Assembly (NCBI GenBank): GCA_017303505.1
Contig: JAFLCP010000060.1
Location: forward strand, 1 to 41,760
Source of the DNA: Planctomycetota bacterium
GTDB taxonomy: Bacteria > Planctomycetota > Planctomycetia > Pirellulales > Pirellulaceae
DNA length: 41,760 bases
Direction of reading: 5' to 3'
Shown: one piece after another, positions 1-7,596 of the stretch
How the letters are laid out: the number at the start of each line of letters is the position of its first letter
Numbering within the stretch: position 1 is the stretch's first letter
The notes under the pieces: generated by a model
The model's database searches: none
Told to the model about the DNA's origin: nothing
The model's input: only the letters and a program-made list of their open reading frames with translations
Position numbers and translations under genes: made by a program

Positions 1-685
1 TGAACAGTCGCCGGGGCTGCTTTCCCTACAGCTTAGATCCCCACGATTTTCAAACTACGGTTGCCAGCCAGGGCCTCGGCAGATATTATCAGACTTCGAG
101 GTGTTAACCACGGTTCGAACCTCTTCGTGGGAAAACAGACCAAACGGGTCTCGAAATCCGCAAGTCCTTTGCAGTAAAGGGTTTGCGAATGTCGAGCGCA
201 GAGAGTATTGTTACGAAGAGGGTTGCGCTCGTGGAGCTTTCGTCAAAGTTCTAACTTTGGCGACCAAAAGACTTAACGCCCGGCGTCGAGAGATCGACCG
301 CCGGGCGTTTTTCGTTTCTACCCAGTTTTTCGCGGGTTTCCAACGCTTTTTGCGGTTCGCCGGCCCAAACCGCCGCGCTCTCTGTTCGCAGAGAGATTTC
401 CGACTCTCGAACGCAACCTTCAAGGTTGCACCCGCCGGTGCGAAAAATCGGTGCCGAACTCTCTGACTCTCTCTTTTTGGGGGCCTCCAGAGTTAACACA
501 GAGTTCTCGTTCGGAGTCCGGATGAGAACGGATTCGAACCAAGTGGCCGAAGTATGACTGACGAGCGTTTCCAACCCCCGATAGAATGGTTAGCTGGCGT
601 CGAAAGCACGAAACGGTAAACCTCAAAATTTGATCGGCGCGGGTTGATTTAGCAATAACCTCAAAACGAATGGACTTGAAAGTTA
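1..685. other. Left-edge region without a convincing gene
   Basis: No credible protein or RNA gene was found in this stretch. A reading frame stays open on the + strand from base 2 to 466, but its composition (many Arg, Ser and Pro) and lack of any recognisable motif suggest chance. The region is rich in small hairpins: a nested one at about 161-187 (cgcaa/ttgcg with inner ccttt/aaagg), a small one around 138-152, and the strong terminator at 275-312. An unrecognised structured RNA ending at that terminator is possible but unproven. The promoter of the 686 gene should lie in roughly 550-680; no clear -35/-10 pair stands out. Confidence 0.4.
275..312 (+). terminator. Strong rho-independent terminator
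   Basis: An 11-bp perfect stem (aacgcccggcg at 275-285 pairing with cgccgggcgtt at 299-309) has a 13-base loop and runs directly into a T tract (308-312). It fits the textbook form of an intrinsic terminator on the + strand. It would end a transcript coming from the left, although no gene was recognised upstream within the window. Confidence 0.8.
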
Positions 686-2284
686 ATGGCACAGGACCTT
701 GCAACCAAGTTGACAACGGAGACTCCGTACTTCACTGAGCTTCTATCCGAAGTCCGAAAGGGTGAGATCAAAATACCTCAGTTCCAACGAAAGTTCGTTT
801 GGAAAGACACGCAAGCTCTCGAGCTTTTAGATTCAATCAAGAATCGATACCCCATCGGAAGCGTCTTGCTCTGGAAGACCAAGGACAAGTTGCACGCGGA
901 GCGAAACATTGGAAACTTCAAGCTTCCGAAAACTGACGAGCTCTCACCGACCAATTATGTGCTCGATGGCCAGCAACGCATAACGGTGATTTACTCATGC
1001 CTTGGAGCTTCCGAGTCTGAAGATGGTTTTGCTGCCGGCTATGATCTTGAGAAGCAAGTGTTTGTTGAATTGAAGGGTGGAAATCATAGTCGGCTAGAGG
1101 TCTTCCCTCTGCGCAAGATGTATAAGACGACTAGCTTGTTGGACTACCGCACGGGGTTGCTGACGTCTCCAAACGCTGCAGAGTTGCAGCAAAGACTTGA
1201 TGAGCTAATTTCTGCCTTCACGCAATACAAATTGCCGGTGGTAACATTGAAAGATCTCACGATCGATGAAGTCTGTCCAATTTTTGAACGCATCAATAGC
1301 TCCGGTACGAAACTCTCAACCTACGACCTGATGGTGGCCGCAACGTGGAACCGTGATTTTGACCTTAACGAGAGCGTCGACACAATTCTCGATGCGTTGG
1401 ATTCGAAGGGGTACGGCAACACCGATAAAGCGACTGTGCTGAAGTCGTTGTCCGCAATTCAGATCGGCTCAATCAAAGACAAATCGCTTCGAACACTCCG
1501 CGACCTTGATTCGGAAGCAATGAAGCAGATCAGCAACAAGACCCAGGAAGCCCTGGCTCGCGCTATCGACGTCTTGAATACTACATTTCGTGTTCACTCT
1601 TGGGATTTTATCTCATACGAAGCAATTTTGATTATTTTGGCGTTTGTGATGAGCGAGACCAAACACCTTGACGCGAAACAAAGCTTACGATTGCGACAGT
1701 GGTTCTGGCGAGCGTCGTTCGGTGAACGCTACAAGGTTGGGGGCGAAGGATTCGTTTCAAATGACATGCAAATAGTGCGAGATTTTATTCTTAATGGCGT
1801 TGGTAAAAGCAGCGAATTCGGACAGATACCTTCCGCCGCAGATTGGGGAAACATTGCGTTCCGCAGTAATGTTTCTCGTTCGCGAGCGTTTATTCTCGCA
1901 TTAGCATCCCGAAATCCCAAAAACCTAACGAATGGACTCGATGTGGATGTGGTTTATGCGTTATCGAGCTACAACCGGAAGGAATACCATCATTTCTACC
2001 CAAAGGCATTCTTAGCTGCCACGCACAAGGACGCTAAGTGCAATTCGCTGGTAAATTTTGTGATGTTGACATCGCATTCAAACAAGGAAATTTCCGATTC
2101 GTCCCCATCAGTCTATGTACCGAAAATAGTAGACAGTCTAGGGTTAAGTGCTGACGGAGTCTTTGAGTCAAACCTGCTTCCGAAACCGTCCGCTTTCGAT
2201 TACGAGCGAGCAACGTTCGAGGATTTCTGCGCGGCTCGCGGCGAGATCATTAGCACCTACATCGAAAACAACTTAATCGGTTGA
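686..2284 (+). CDS. DUF262/GmrSD-like putative restriction protein
   Basis: A 532-residue protein, probably an anti-phage nuclease of the DUF262 superfamily (ParB/Srx-like fold), to which the type IV enzyme GmrSD belongs. The N-terminal signature is visible: IPQFQRKFVW near residues 30-39 and the DGQQR motif at 94-98. In GmrS-type proteins this domain binds or hydrolyses nucleotide. Near the C-terminus, HHFYPKAF (about 435-442), followed by N-S-L-V-N-F and S-N-K-E-I (about 453-470), resembles the His-Asn core of the HNH/DUF1524 nuclease found in GmrD, so both halves appear fused in one chain. GmrSD degrades glucosylated hydroxymethylcytosine DNA; the target here is unknown. It lies beside recombinase-associated genes, a normal setting for mobile defence genes. 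The domain call is fairly secure, the restriction role is inference. Confidence 0.8.
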   Translation: MAQDLATKLTTETPYFTELLSEVRKGEIKIPQFQRKFVWKDTQALELLDSIKNRYPIGSVLLWKTKDKLHAERNIGNFKLPKTDELSPTNYVLDGQQRITVIYSCLGASESEDGFAAGYDLEKQVFVELKGGNHSRLEVFPLRKMYKTTSLLDYRTGLLTSPNAAELQQRLDELISAFTQYKLPVVTLKDLTIDEVCPIFERINSSGTKLSTYDLMVAATWNRDFDLNESVDTILDALDSKGYGNTDKATVLKSLSAIQIGSIKDKSLRTLRDLDSEAMKQISNKTQEALARAIDVLNTTFRVHSWDFISYEAILIILAFVMSETKHLDAKQSLRLRQWFWRASFGERYKVGGEGFVSNDMQIVRDFILNGVGKSSEFGQIPSAADWGNIAFRSNVSRSRAFILALASRNPKNLTNGLDVDVVYALSSYNRKEYHHFYPKAFLAATHKDAKCNSLVNFVMLTSHSNKEISDSSPSVYVPKIVDSLGLSADGVFESNLLPKPSAFDYERATFEDFCAARGEIISTYIENNLIG

Positions 2285-2394
2285 ACTTCATTGGCGGTAA
2301 ACCAGCCGAAGCGCGTGACCAAACGTGTCACAGCGTTGGTTTAGATTGGCTCCCATCATTTCCGTTTCGATCCAAATTCAATGGGAGTACAACA

Positions 2395-2721
2395 ATGCAG
2401 TTCAACGAAAAGACAACAACCCACCAGGTCGCTGTTCTCCAACAGGTCTGGAAACGCCTCAAAAACGCTGAGGTGCAGACAATACATCAAATCATGGATG
2501 CCACCGGTCTACAGTTCGACGCTGTTTGCGAAGTCCTGTACGACTACGCGGAGCTGCCAGACTTCATCCAGTTGCTTCAAGACAAAGGATGTCTCGATGA
2601 TGTGCCGTTCGACGCGTCAGAAATGGAAATGGGGAACCAGGTTCTCCTCCTCACCAAGAAAGGTTTTGCTTGGGGCGATTTTGACGAAGAACCGATCAAT
2701 CAAGTTCTTGAACTGCTTTAG
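2395..2721 (+). CDS. Small hypothetical protein
   Basis: A 108-residue acidic protein of no recognised family. The ATG at 2395 is preferred because gggag sits 7 bases upstream (2383-2387); the frame is open further upstream to 2281 but without a better start. The sequence looks mainly helical. About residues 12-60 (VAVLQQVWKRLKNA, then IHQIMDATGLQFDAV) could form a small winged-helix-like fold, but that is a guess. It follows the DUF262 gene by 110 bases in the same direction and could be a partner or antidote of that system. No signal peptide, membrane segment or metal-binding motif is visible. Confidence 0.6.
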   Translation: MQFNEKTTTHQVAVLQQVWKRLKNAEVQTIHQIMDATGLQFDAVCEVLYDYAELPDFIQLLQDKGCLDDVPFDASEMEMGNQVLLLTKKGFAWGDFDEEPINQVLELL

Positions 2722-2782
2722 TCTGGTAGCCGAGCGTCCAAAGACGACATGCCCGATCGTTGACTGCCATGTGTATCTGTAA

Positions 2783-2810
2783 AACGGTGGCGTTTTCTTA
2801 CACCACCGTT
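2783..2810 (+). other. 8-bp hairpin after the 2395 gene
   Basis: aacggtgg (2783-2790) pairs with ccaccgtt (2803-2810) around a 12-base loop, about 60 bases after the stop at 2721. There is no T tract behind it, so an intrinsic terminator is doubtful. It could act as an RNA 3'-end stabiliser. Confidence 0.35.
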
Positions 2811-2827
2811 GCACAAATACGCGATCG

Positions 2828-2986
2828 ATGGATGATGCCCTACACTCCCTCGCCACGGATAAGTCTTTCTCGGATGTCTTCACAAAGCGTGAAGGTGATG
2901 ACAGCGGACTGTTCTTCGCGGGCTGGACTTCTATGCATCACGAACAATTGATCGTCCATCCGTACCCAGGTGCCATACTTTTCTGA
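2828..2986 (+). CDS. Possible 52-residue small ORF or gene remnant
   Basis: A short frame starting at ATG 2828 encodes 52 residues with protein-like composition (D-D-A-L-H-S-L-A near the start, then L-F-F-A-G-W and I-V-H-P-Y-P-G-A-I-L-F at the end). It lies between the DUF262-associated genes and the DUF2924/recombinase module, all on the same strand. No ribosome-binding site or known family is evident, so it may be the 3' fragment of an older gene rather than a functional one. Confidence 0.3.
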   Translation: MDDALHSLATDKSFSDVFTKREGDDSGLFFAGWTSMHHEQLIVHPYPGAILF

Positions 2987-2998
2987 CTCGCGTGCGAG

Positions 2999-3211
2999 TT
3001 GCTCTCGTCTGTTCCCCCTTCTTCACTGTCCGCGCCGGCTCGGCGATCGGAAATCGCTGCGATTCTGGCGGCCGGCATCGTTCGGATGAAATCGCGTGTG
3101 GCGATTGCAGATTCAGAAATCGACGACGATCCAACGGAATTGCCAACAGCTTGCCTTGAGGTTTCGCCGGAAAGCGTGCTCTCTGTGACCAACGTGGTTA
3201 ACGACCAGTGA
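2999..3211 (+). CDS. Small protein upstream of the DUF2924/recombinase pair
   Basis: A frame of about 70 residues that ends 24 bases before the DUF2924 start. The recognisable stretch is RRSEIAAILAAGIVRMKSR (about residues 15-33). It resembles a short helical segment I recall in small proteins encoded upstream of DUF2924-recombinase pairs in other bacteria; that recollection has not been checked. The start is uncertain: TTG 2999 opens the frame, but no good ribosome-binding site is seen, and the gene may be shorter. Function is unknown; the position suggests membership of the same mobile module. Confidence 0.5.
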   Translation: MLSSVPPSSLSAPARRSEIAAILAAGIVRMKSRVAIADSEIDDDPTELPTACLEVSPESVLSVTNVVNDQ

Positions 3212-3234
3212 GTCCGTATTTCCGGGAGAAATCA

Positions 3235-3735
3235 ATGCAAATCGACATCGACAAAGAGGTCGCTCTGCTCCAACGCATGACAGTGGGGCAGCTGCGAGAG
3301 AAATTCGAAGAGACGTGGGGCGAGCCGACCAACACTCGCAACAAGCAGTGGCTCGTCAAACGCATCGCTTGGAAGATGCAGGCCAATATCGAAGGCGACA
3401 TCTCACAGCGGGCCAGGCGTCGCGCCGCGGAACTCGCTCGCGGTACCGACATCCGGACGACTGCCCCCAAAGCCATCAAGCCATCCCCGAAGTCGACGGG
3501 CGACACCGTGACGGGATTCGTCCAACCAGAAGAAGACAATCGTCTCCCGCCGCCGAGATCAGAGATCGAGCGAGTCTACAAAGGCGAGAAAATCGTGGTG
3601 CTCGTTCTGGACAACGGCTTCGAATACGAGGGGGCGATCTACAAGACGCTCAGCGCCGTGGCCAAGAAGATCACAGGCCAGCACTGCAACGGATACCACT
3701 TCTTCAAGCTCAACAAAAAAGGCGGTGACAAATGA
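3235..3735 (+). CDS. DUF2924 domain protein
   Basis: A 166-residue protein that I recognise as DUF2924, a family routinely encoded immediately upstream of large serine recombinases in prophages and integrative elements. Visible features are the N-terminal helical part ([13 protein letters not shown], then W-G-E-P-T near residue 30 and [10 protein letters not shown]) and a C-terminal beta-rich segment with R-V-Y-K-G and [13 protein letters not shown], which looks like a small DNA-binding fold. The ATG at 3235 is chosen for the gggag 9 bases upstream. Its stop overlaps the recombinase start (ATGA at 3732-3735), so the two are translationally coupled. The recombinase is now broken, so this gene probably has no current partner here. 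Confidence 0.8.
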   Translation: MQIDIDKEVALLQRMTVGQLREKFEETWGEPTNTRNKQWLVKRIAWKMQANIEGDISQRARRRAAELARGTDIRTTAPKAIKPSPKSTGDTVTGFVQPEEDNRLPPPRSEIERVYKGEKIVVLVLDNGFEYEGAIYKTLSAVAKKITGQHCNGYHFFKLNKKGGDK

Positions 3736-4130
3736 ACAAGACCAACATCAATCGCCAATTGAACTGTGCGATCTACACCCGCAAGTCCACAGACGAAGGG
3801 CTCGACAAAGAATTCAACTCGCTTGACGCCCAACGCGAATGCGCCGAAGCGTACATCAAAAGCCAAACGCAAGAGGGCTGGCATTGCGTTCCCGATCGTT
3901 ATGACGACGGTGGCTTCACCGGCGGCAATATGGATCGTCCAGCGCTCAGGCAATTGCTGGCGGACAGACGGGCGTTCCTGGACAGCAGCCTTCAGCTGAT
4001 TGCGGCCCAAGTCGTATTCGCTCAATCTCAGTCCCGACTTGACGGTTATGTACTCAGTGGAGGTCTCGACCCGATTATCGATGACAGCGGTGATGACTCA
4101 CTTCGTGGCTTAACGTTTAGTCAACAGTAG
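3732..4130 (+). pseudogene. Truncated serine recombinase fused to a TolC tail
   Basis: A 132-codon chimera. Codons 1-78 are the N-terminal start of a large serine recombinase: AIYTRKST contains the catalytic Ser (S19), followed by the family pattern N-S-L-D-A-Q-R, a [10 protein letters not shown] motif and [10 protein letters not shown]. Intact proteins normally continue with I-x-x-G-x-I-D, the rest of the catalytic core, and a long DNA-binding region. Here the frame switches at about base 3966 to RRAFLDSS and a sequence matching the C-terminal end of a TolC/CzcC efflux protein. With the other catalytic-core arginines and the DNA-binding domain missing, it cannot recombine DNA. The reading frame stays intact across the junction, which makes it look like a real gene at first sight. 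Confidence 0.85.
3966..4130 (+). pseudogene. C-terminal remnant of a TolC/CzcC-type outer-membrane efflux gene
   Basis: The last 54 codons of the chimera align without gaps to the C-terminus of the intact TolC-family protein at 30776-32275. Shared landmarks are the helix start R-R-(A/T)-(F/Y)-(L/F)-D, then I-A-A, D-G-Y, and the ending S-G-D-(D/A)-S-L-R-(G/D)-L-T. It is a diverged paralogue, not a recent copy, judging from scattered substitutions at protein and DNA level. It implies that another efflux operon, ending with its channel gene on the + strand, once lay here and was lost when its upstream part was replaced by the recombinase module. Confidence 0.85.
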
Positions 4131-4166
4131 GGACTGACGGAAAAACCGTGTTGCAAAAAGGCGGAT

Positions 4167-4190
4167 GGGGAGTTTCCTCCCCGCTTTCGC
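4167..4190 (+). terminator. Possible terminator of the lost efflux operon
   Basis: ggggag (4167-4172) pairs with ctcccc (4177-4182) around a tttc loop, followed by a weak T-rich stretch (gctttcgcttc). It lies 37 bases after the TolC remnant stop, where an ancestral operon terminator would be expected. The T tract is poor, so confidence is limited. Confidence 0.4.
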
Positions 4191-4395
4191 TTCATAAGGC
4201 ATTCACAAAGCACAAGCGATGAAAAGCAGGCTTTCCAACATCCGCCAGCCCTTGGATGCCGGTCCTTAGTCAATCCTTCATGTCAACGCAAAATAATTCG
4301 ATTTACTCGAATGATCACTTTAGCTGGCTCATACTGGAGATCCAGTGACGGTTGCAGAAAGTCTAATGACGCAAGATGGCGATCAGACAGTTAAG

Positions 4396-4445
4396 AAAAA
4401 AGAGCATGGCAACCCGAAGGAACGGACTGCCAGCTCGAAATGCTC
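4396..4445 (-). terminator. Likely terminator of the 4488-5075 gene
   Basis: Read on the minus strand, gagcat (4445-4440) and ggca (4431-4428) pair with tgcc (4411-4408) and atgctc (4407-4402), separated by an asymmetric internal loop. This leads directly into a run of six T residues (4401-4396). It lies about 43 bases downstream of the minus-strand stop at 4488. The stem is imperfect but the U tract is good. Confidence 0.5.
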
Positions 4446-4487
4446 TCGTTGGACTACACGTCACAACACCTGAACAACAGAAGGCAC

Positions 4488-5075
4488 TTACTTCTTGGTT
4501 GCTTCTTGAACAGGATTGTGATGTTCATGATCCGCATGGTGATCATGGGCCGCTTCCTCGTGGCCGAGTTCTTTCAGAAGCTTATCATGTTCTTTCTTAA
4601 TTTCATCCAGTGAAGCATGAATCTTGCCGCATATCTCAGCACACGCCTTACCGTCTGGTGAGGCTTTGCAGCATTCCGTATGCAGCGACTTCTGGACGGT
4701 TGTAGCTTGGCCAAGCTGAGTTTCAATCTTCTTGACCTGTTCTACAACCTTCGGATTGGACGCATACTCTTCGCGGACGATGACCATGTCCCGTTGAATC
4801 GCTTGCAACTGTTGACCGAGCATCTGTGATTCAGCTTGAGTCACCGTCGGCTGAATAACTCTGGCGTGAGTTGTGTACTGTTGCAGTCCTCGAGAATAGT
4901 CGCGTGCATGCTGGATGTTGCGAGATGTACGCTGGTTCGCAAAAAATGGGGCACCGTTGTTCCGAGCGACTTTGTCATTGATCTGTGCGTTGCCTGTTTG
5001 TGGGTAAGCGATCGCTAATCCAGCGATAACAGCCACTGACATCAAAAACTTTGCTAAACTCTCGATACTCATCAT
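4488..5075 (-). CDS. Secreted Cys/His-rich putative metal-binding protein
   Basis: A 195-residue protein with a clear signal peptide (hydrophobic core L-M-S-V-A-V-I-A-G-L-A-I-A, predicted cleavage after the Ala of G-N-A near residue 30). The middle (about 80-135) is helical and coiled-coil-like. A four-cysteine patch, ECCKASPDGKACAEIC (about 137-152), and a His-rich tail, H-E-E-A-A-H-D-H-H-A-D-H-E-H-H (about 171-185), are suited to binding copper, zinc or similar ions in the periplasm. The start ATG has aggaac 8 bases upstream; a second ATG follows at once. No named family is recognised. The role as periplasmic metal buffer is inferred from composition and the resistance-gene neighbourhood. 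Confidence 0.75.
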   Translation of the reverse strand: MMSIESLAKFLMSVAVIAGLAIAYPQTGNAQINDKVARNNGAPFFANQRTSRNIQHARDYSRGLQQYTTHARVIQPTVTQAESQMLGQQLQAIQRDMVIVREEYASNPKVVEQVKKIETQLGQATTVQKSLHTECCKASPDGKACAEICGKIHASLDEIKKEHDKLLKELGHEEAAHDHHADHEHHNPVQEATKK

Positions 5076-5429
5076 CTGTTCCTTTCAAGAACCTGTCTGC
5101 GGCTACATGCTAAGTTGCATTGCCGACTGGAATTCGCATCGAACCGCCTTTCGGTCCGACTTTACAAGTTAGATGAGAGATCAAGCGTGAGACTTCACTC
5201 GTTTTTTTTTTTGGGAATCGATGAATACGCGCCCAGGCGGCACGTAGTGCACAATGAAGCGCTTCGTGTCGACTCTGCTTGAGCAATGATTTACACTCGC
5301 GAAAAGCGAGCGCGACATTTCCGCAGCTTCGGTTGTGGAAACAACAGCGACGGGCGGATGGACGTACAGAGTCTTCCGTTAGCAACGGCATCGCGTTGTA
5401 CTTGAGAAGAAAATCCCTCGACAACCTGA
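5076..5429. other. Intergenic region with an 11-base T run
   Basis: No gene is clearly supported. It separates two minus-strand genes and probably holds the promoter of the 4488-5075 gene. The most obvious feature is T11 at 5202-5212 (an A tract on the minus strand), about 125 bases upstream of that gene. It could serve as an UP-like or bent-DNA element. A minus-strand frame stays open from 5511 to 5110 but enters from the neighbouring gene in another frame and shows no family signature. Confidence 0.4.
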
Positions 5430-6155
5430 TCACTTTAGTTTCGCGTGAGATCTGTCGCCCACATACCTTCCAAGCTGGTTGGGCAGGAAGCTTGAAGCTA
5501 CGTTGTACCACACGTTCCGAACTCCAACGATTGATGTGAACCCGGTTTCCCCGATTAGCTGGAAGCCCATTCGCAGATTTGCAGCAATGGCGACTGTGTT
5601 CTGGAGATCAGTAGTCAAGACGATCTTTGTGATACGTGCATCGCTTAGAAAGGTGGCGACATTACCGATAAGCTTTTGATAATACCGCCTACCTCGACAG
5701 TTCGACGCGACGTATGCGGAGAAGAGATAGGCTGTATCCTCCGACAAGTACAGCGGCAATCCAGTCCACGGATGTCCGTTGCTGTTATGTTCGGGAGGAA
5801 TATCGCCAACACCGACCCACAAGTAAGCAAGAATCGCTTCCCCGTCTTCGATGATGAAACAGCGAAAGCGTCCACTATCAAGCGAGTGGAAAGCGTTCCA
5901 ATCAAAAATAGAATTACATTGCGTTAAGGCGCTTGAGTCTTCAATAGGCAACTGCCGCCAACTGACATCATCAGACGCCAATGGCACCAATCTGCTGATA
6001 TCACAAGTCATCAACAAGCTTCGGTCCGCAGTCCCGACTTTTCTGAGAAGTCTGTACCAAAGTCGGTAAAGCCTGCTTCGGTCCCAAACTCTAGGTTGAA
6101 ACGTCTTCTCATCATTTTTGAGATCAATGACAGCACCCAATGCTACACTCCTCAC
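5430..6155 (-). CDS. GNAT-like N-acetyltransferase
   Basis: A protein of about 241 residues whose C-terminal half shows the GNAT acyl-CoA fold. The acetyl-CoA-binding motif A is visible as AYVASNCRGRRYYQKLI, with the R/Q-x-x-G-x-G/A-like loop altered to C-R-G-R-R-Y. A beta strand ITKIVLTTDLQN and the helix NTVAIAANLRMGF follow, typical of the N-x-x-A-x-x-x-Y/L-x-x-x-G-F segment. The substrate cannot be told from the sequence. The start is uncertain: GTG 6155 is used because upstream codons overlap the 6124-6411 frame, but the frame is open up to a TTG at 6305 and no ribosome-binding site decides the matter. It has no obvious metal link and may be passenger DNA. Confidence 0.6.
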   Translation of the reverse strand: MRSVALGAVIDLKNDEKTFQPRVWDRSRLYRLWYRLLRKVGTADRSLLMTCDISRLVPLASDDVSWRQLPIEDSSALTQCNSIFDWNAFHSLDSGRFRCFIIEDGEAILAYLWVGVGDIPPEHNSNGHPWTGLPLYLSEDTAYLFSAYVASNCRGRRYYQKLIGNVATFLSDARITKIVLTTDLQNTVAIAANLRMGFQLIGETGFTSIVGVRNVWYNVASSFLPNQLGRYVGDRSHAKLK

Positions 6156-6411
6156 TGGCGTTCGATAAAGCCAACTTTCGAGAGGTTGGCGTCGGGTCAC
6201 CTGCCGGGGCGGGGTAGCCGACTTGTGGCTGTGCGCTCGGTTCAATCGCCGCGCGATCAGCAATCGAGGCACTAGATGTAACACTCTTAGGGCTACTGCT
6301 ACCAAGCGGTCGGTATTCGGGCCAAGAAGTTATGCGACACCCTGCGTTTCCTAACGACAGAGCACAAAGAAACGTCATTTTGAACAAACTTCGAATCACG
6401 CTCATCTTCAT
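6124..6411 (-). CDS. Small putative lipoprotein or N-terminal fragment
   Basis: A 95-residue frame starting at ATG 6411 with a classic lipoprotein signal: basic start, hydrophobic core (F-L-C-A-L-S-L) and lipobox-like L-G-N-A-G-C with the lipidated Cys near residue 25. After it come W-P-E-Y-R-P-L-G and a Ser/Pro/Ala-rich linker, ending in E-E-C-S-I-G-C-C-H. Lipoprotein N-termini with short Pro-rich linkers are common in TolC-type channels, so this may be the broken N-terminus of another efflux gene, but no helical channel domain follows. It overlaps the putative start of the acetyltransferase by about 30 bases. Functional status unknown. Confidence 0.45.
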   Translation of the reverse strand: MKMSVIRSLFKMTFLCALSLGNAGCRITSWPEYRPLGSSSPKSVTSSASIADRAAIEPSAQPQVGYPAPAGDPTPTSRKLALSNASEECSIGCCH

Positions 6412-6485
6412 GTCTTCTGGTTCAACTCTATGGCAATAACGTCACGTCGGATGCGAATCCATGCTTCCGACATATAGTTCGACGG

Positions 6486-6791
6486 CTAGTGATGGTGGCC
6501 TGCGTGTGGATTCGAAGTGGCTGGAGCCGTTTGCGGCAATACGCCGATCCGCGCAACCGGCAAAACCTGCGTTGGCAAGGAATGCAAAGGATTCCCGGCT
6601 GCATTTTTGCAGGAATGTAGCAAAGTTGTTTTATCTGTTAGCCTCGGCGATGCGATGTACGACGTCGCCGCCGTATAGATTGCGGTCGCGTGATGCGTGG
6701 GGCAGCCTACCAACCTCACTTCAGGAACTCGCCGCGTGTTGCAGACGTAGCCAGCCTCCACGGAGATCGAACTCAACCAAAACCTAAACAA
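6486..6791 (-). CDS. Possible small His-tailed protein, doubtful
   Basis: A frame of about 101 codons on the minus strand ends in N-P-H-A-G-H-H-H, much like the D-P-H-A-G-H-N-H end of the RND adaptor at 28427-29944. Internal text includes G-C-P-T-H-H and a few Cys. The start would be TTG with no clear ribosome-binding site, and no signal peptide or family is recognised. It may be a remnant of a metal-resistance gene or a chance frame; a + strand frame covers nearly the same bases and is less convincing. The rest of 6412-6880 holds nothing else that can be supported. Confidence 0.25.
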   Translation of the reverse strand: MFRFWLSSISVEAGYVCNTRRVPEVRLVGCPTHHATAIYTAATSYIASPRLTDKTTLLHSCKNAAGNPLHSLPTQVLPVARIGVLPQTAPATSNPHAGHHH

Positions 6792-6880
6792 AGCAGCAAA
6801 ACAAACTGCTCTTCTAAGGGCATAGCTTCCGATTTCCGTGTGACCTATTCTGCTTGCAAAACGTCAGTGAATAACTAGCC

Positions 6881-7213
6881 CTACTTCCTTGGATCTTTGC
6901 TTGGCGACTTTGGCGGGCACTTAGGGCAAGTGCCTTGGTCCATGCCAGCACTTACTAAAGCAGCGGCCGATGATGCTTTGTCCGAGCAGCAACCGGAAGC
7001 ACACGATTGGGAACCCACGGAACAACAATCGCATTTGCACTCGTCACAGGTGCAAACTCCGGTCTCGCAACAGCAACCGCCTTCCGTACAGCATGAGGAA
7101 CATTCGCATGCTTTTGCCCCGTTACTTGTTACAGGTGACTTGGTGAAACTGGCTCCGAATGCCAAGCCAACGCCGAGAAATGCCAACAATCCAATTGCTA
7201 CTAGTGACTTCAT
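6881..7213 (-). CDS. Secreted metallothionein-like Cys-rich protein
   Basis: A 110-residue protein with a signal peptide (MKSLVAIGLLAFLGVGLAFG) followed by a block with 18 cysteines in CxC, CC and CCC groups, for example GGCCCETGVCTCDEC, then a short tail with C-P-K-C and a basic end. Density and spacing resemble metallothioneins, which bind Cu(I), Zn or Cd in thiolate clusters. Metallothioneins are normally cytoplasmic, and export of such a protein is unusual. ATG 7213 is chosen because it begins the signal peptide and has gaggg about 8 bases upstream; the longer open frame upstream is not coding-like. It is divergent from the copper-storage gene at 7597, sharing a 383-base intergenic region. 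Metal binding is inferred from composition. Confidence 0.75.
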   Translation of the reverse strand: MKSLVAIGLLAFLGVGLAFGASFTKSPVTSNGAKACECSSCCTEGGCCCETGVCTCDECKCDCCSVGSQSCASGCCSDKASSAAALVSAGMDQGTCPKCPPKSPSKDPRK

Positions 7214-7596
7214 TTTCTTGACCCTCTTAACTGATTGGGAACTTGATTCGCTCCAAGCATCGTTTGCTTGTTTCAATTTTAGATGCGAGTCATACCGATT
7301 ATCTTCACCGAACTTTTGATCTATTTTCGGGCATATCGTCTTCTCGTTGGTCGCTTGGCTGCCAAGCTGAACCCAGCCGTTTGGCCTGCTCGCAAAAGCA
7401 TTCATTAGGTCAGCTCAAAGACGCTTAGATGCCAGTGTCGAACATGTTCTTCACAGGATTCTTGCCATTTCTTCTAGGTCGCGAATCTATTTAGTTTTGC
7501 CTAAAAAGTGACCCGTTTGGGCACGGGGACTGCCATACCGAACCAGTTAGTACTGAAGTGCTCAGTCCGTTTCCAGTCTCTCTCAAAGTGAGGTTC
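7214..7596. promoter_or_regulatory. Divergent intergenic region, probably two promoters
   Basis: The 383 bases between two divergent Cys-rich secreted-protein genes hold no gene that can be supported and should contain both promoters. A small hairpin, cccgt (7512-7516) with acggg (7523-7527), lies 70 bases upstream of the 7597 start. I could not pick out convincing -35/-10 elements or a known metal-regulator operator. Confidence 0.4.

Larger units (their letters stand above)
4131..4487. other. Gene-free stretch holding two terminator-like hairpins
   Basis: No protein gene is supported between the chimera and the next minus-strand gene. A + strand frame starting at 4376 runs into the opposite coding region and lacks any family signature. 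The stretch holds two hairpins listed separately, one suited to each strand, as expected between convergent transcription units. Confidence 0.5.

Noticed and set aside
108..130. ggttcgaacc, resembling a tRNA T-arm, and a similar ggattcgaacc near 531
   Set aside because: The flanking bases do not form the required 5-bp T-stems, and no acceptor, D or anticodon arm could be found around either site.
101..466. 121-codon + strand open frame
   Set aside because: It spans a strong terminator, has no ribosome-binding site, no family motif and a low-complexity Arg/Ser composition; judged a chance frame.
4376..4600. 74-codon + strand frame
   Set aside because: More than half of it is antisense to the 4488-5075 gene, whose signal peptide and Cys/His pattern are convincing; the rest covers the minus-strand terminator.
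5110..5511. 133-codon minus-strand frame downstream of the acetyltransferase
   Set aside because: It begins inside the acetyltransferase gene in another frame, encodes Lys residues from a homopolymer tract and has no recognisable domain.
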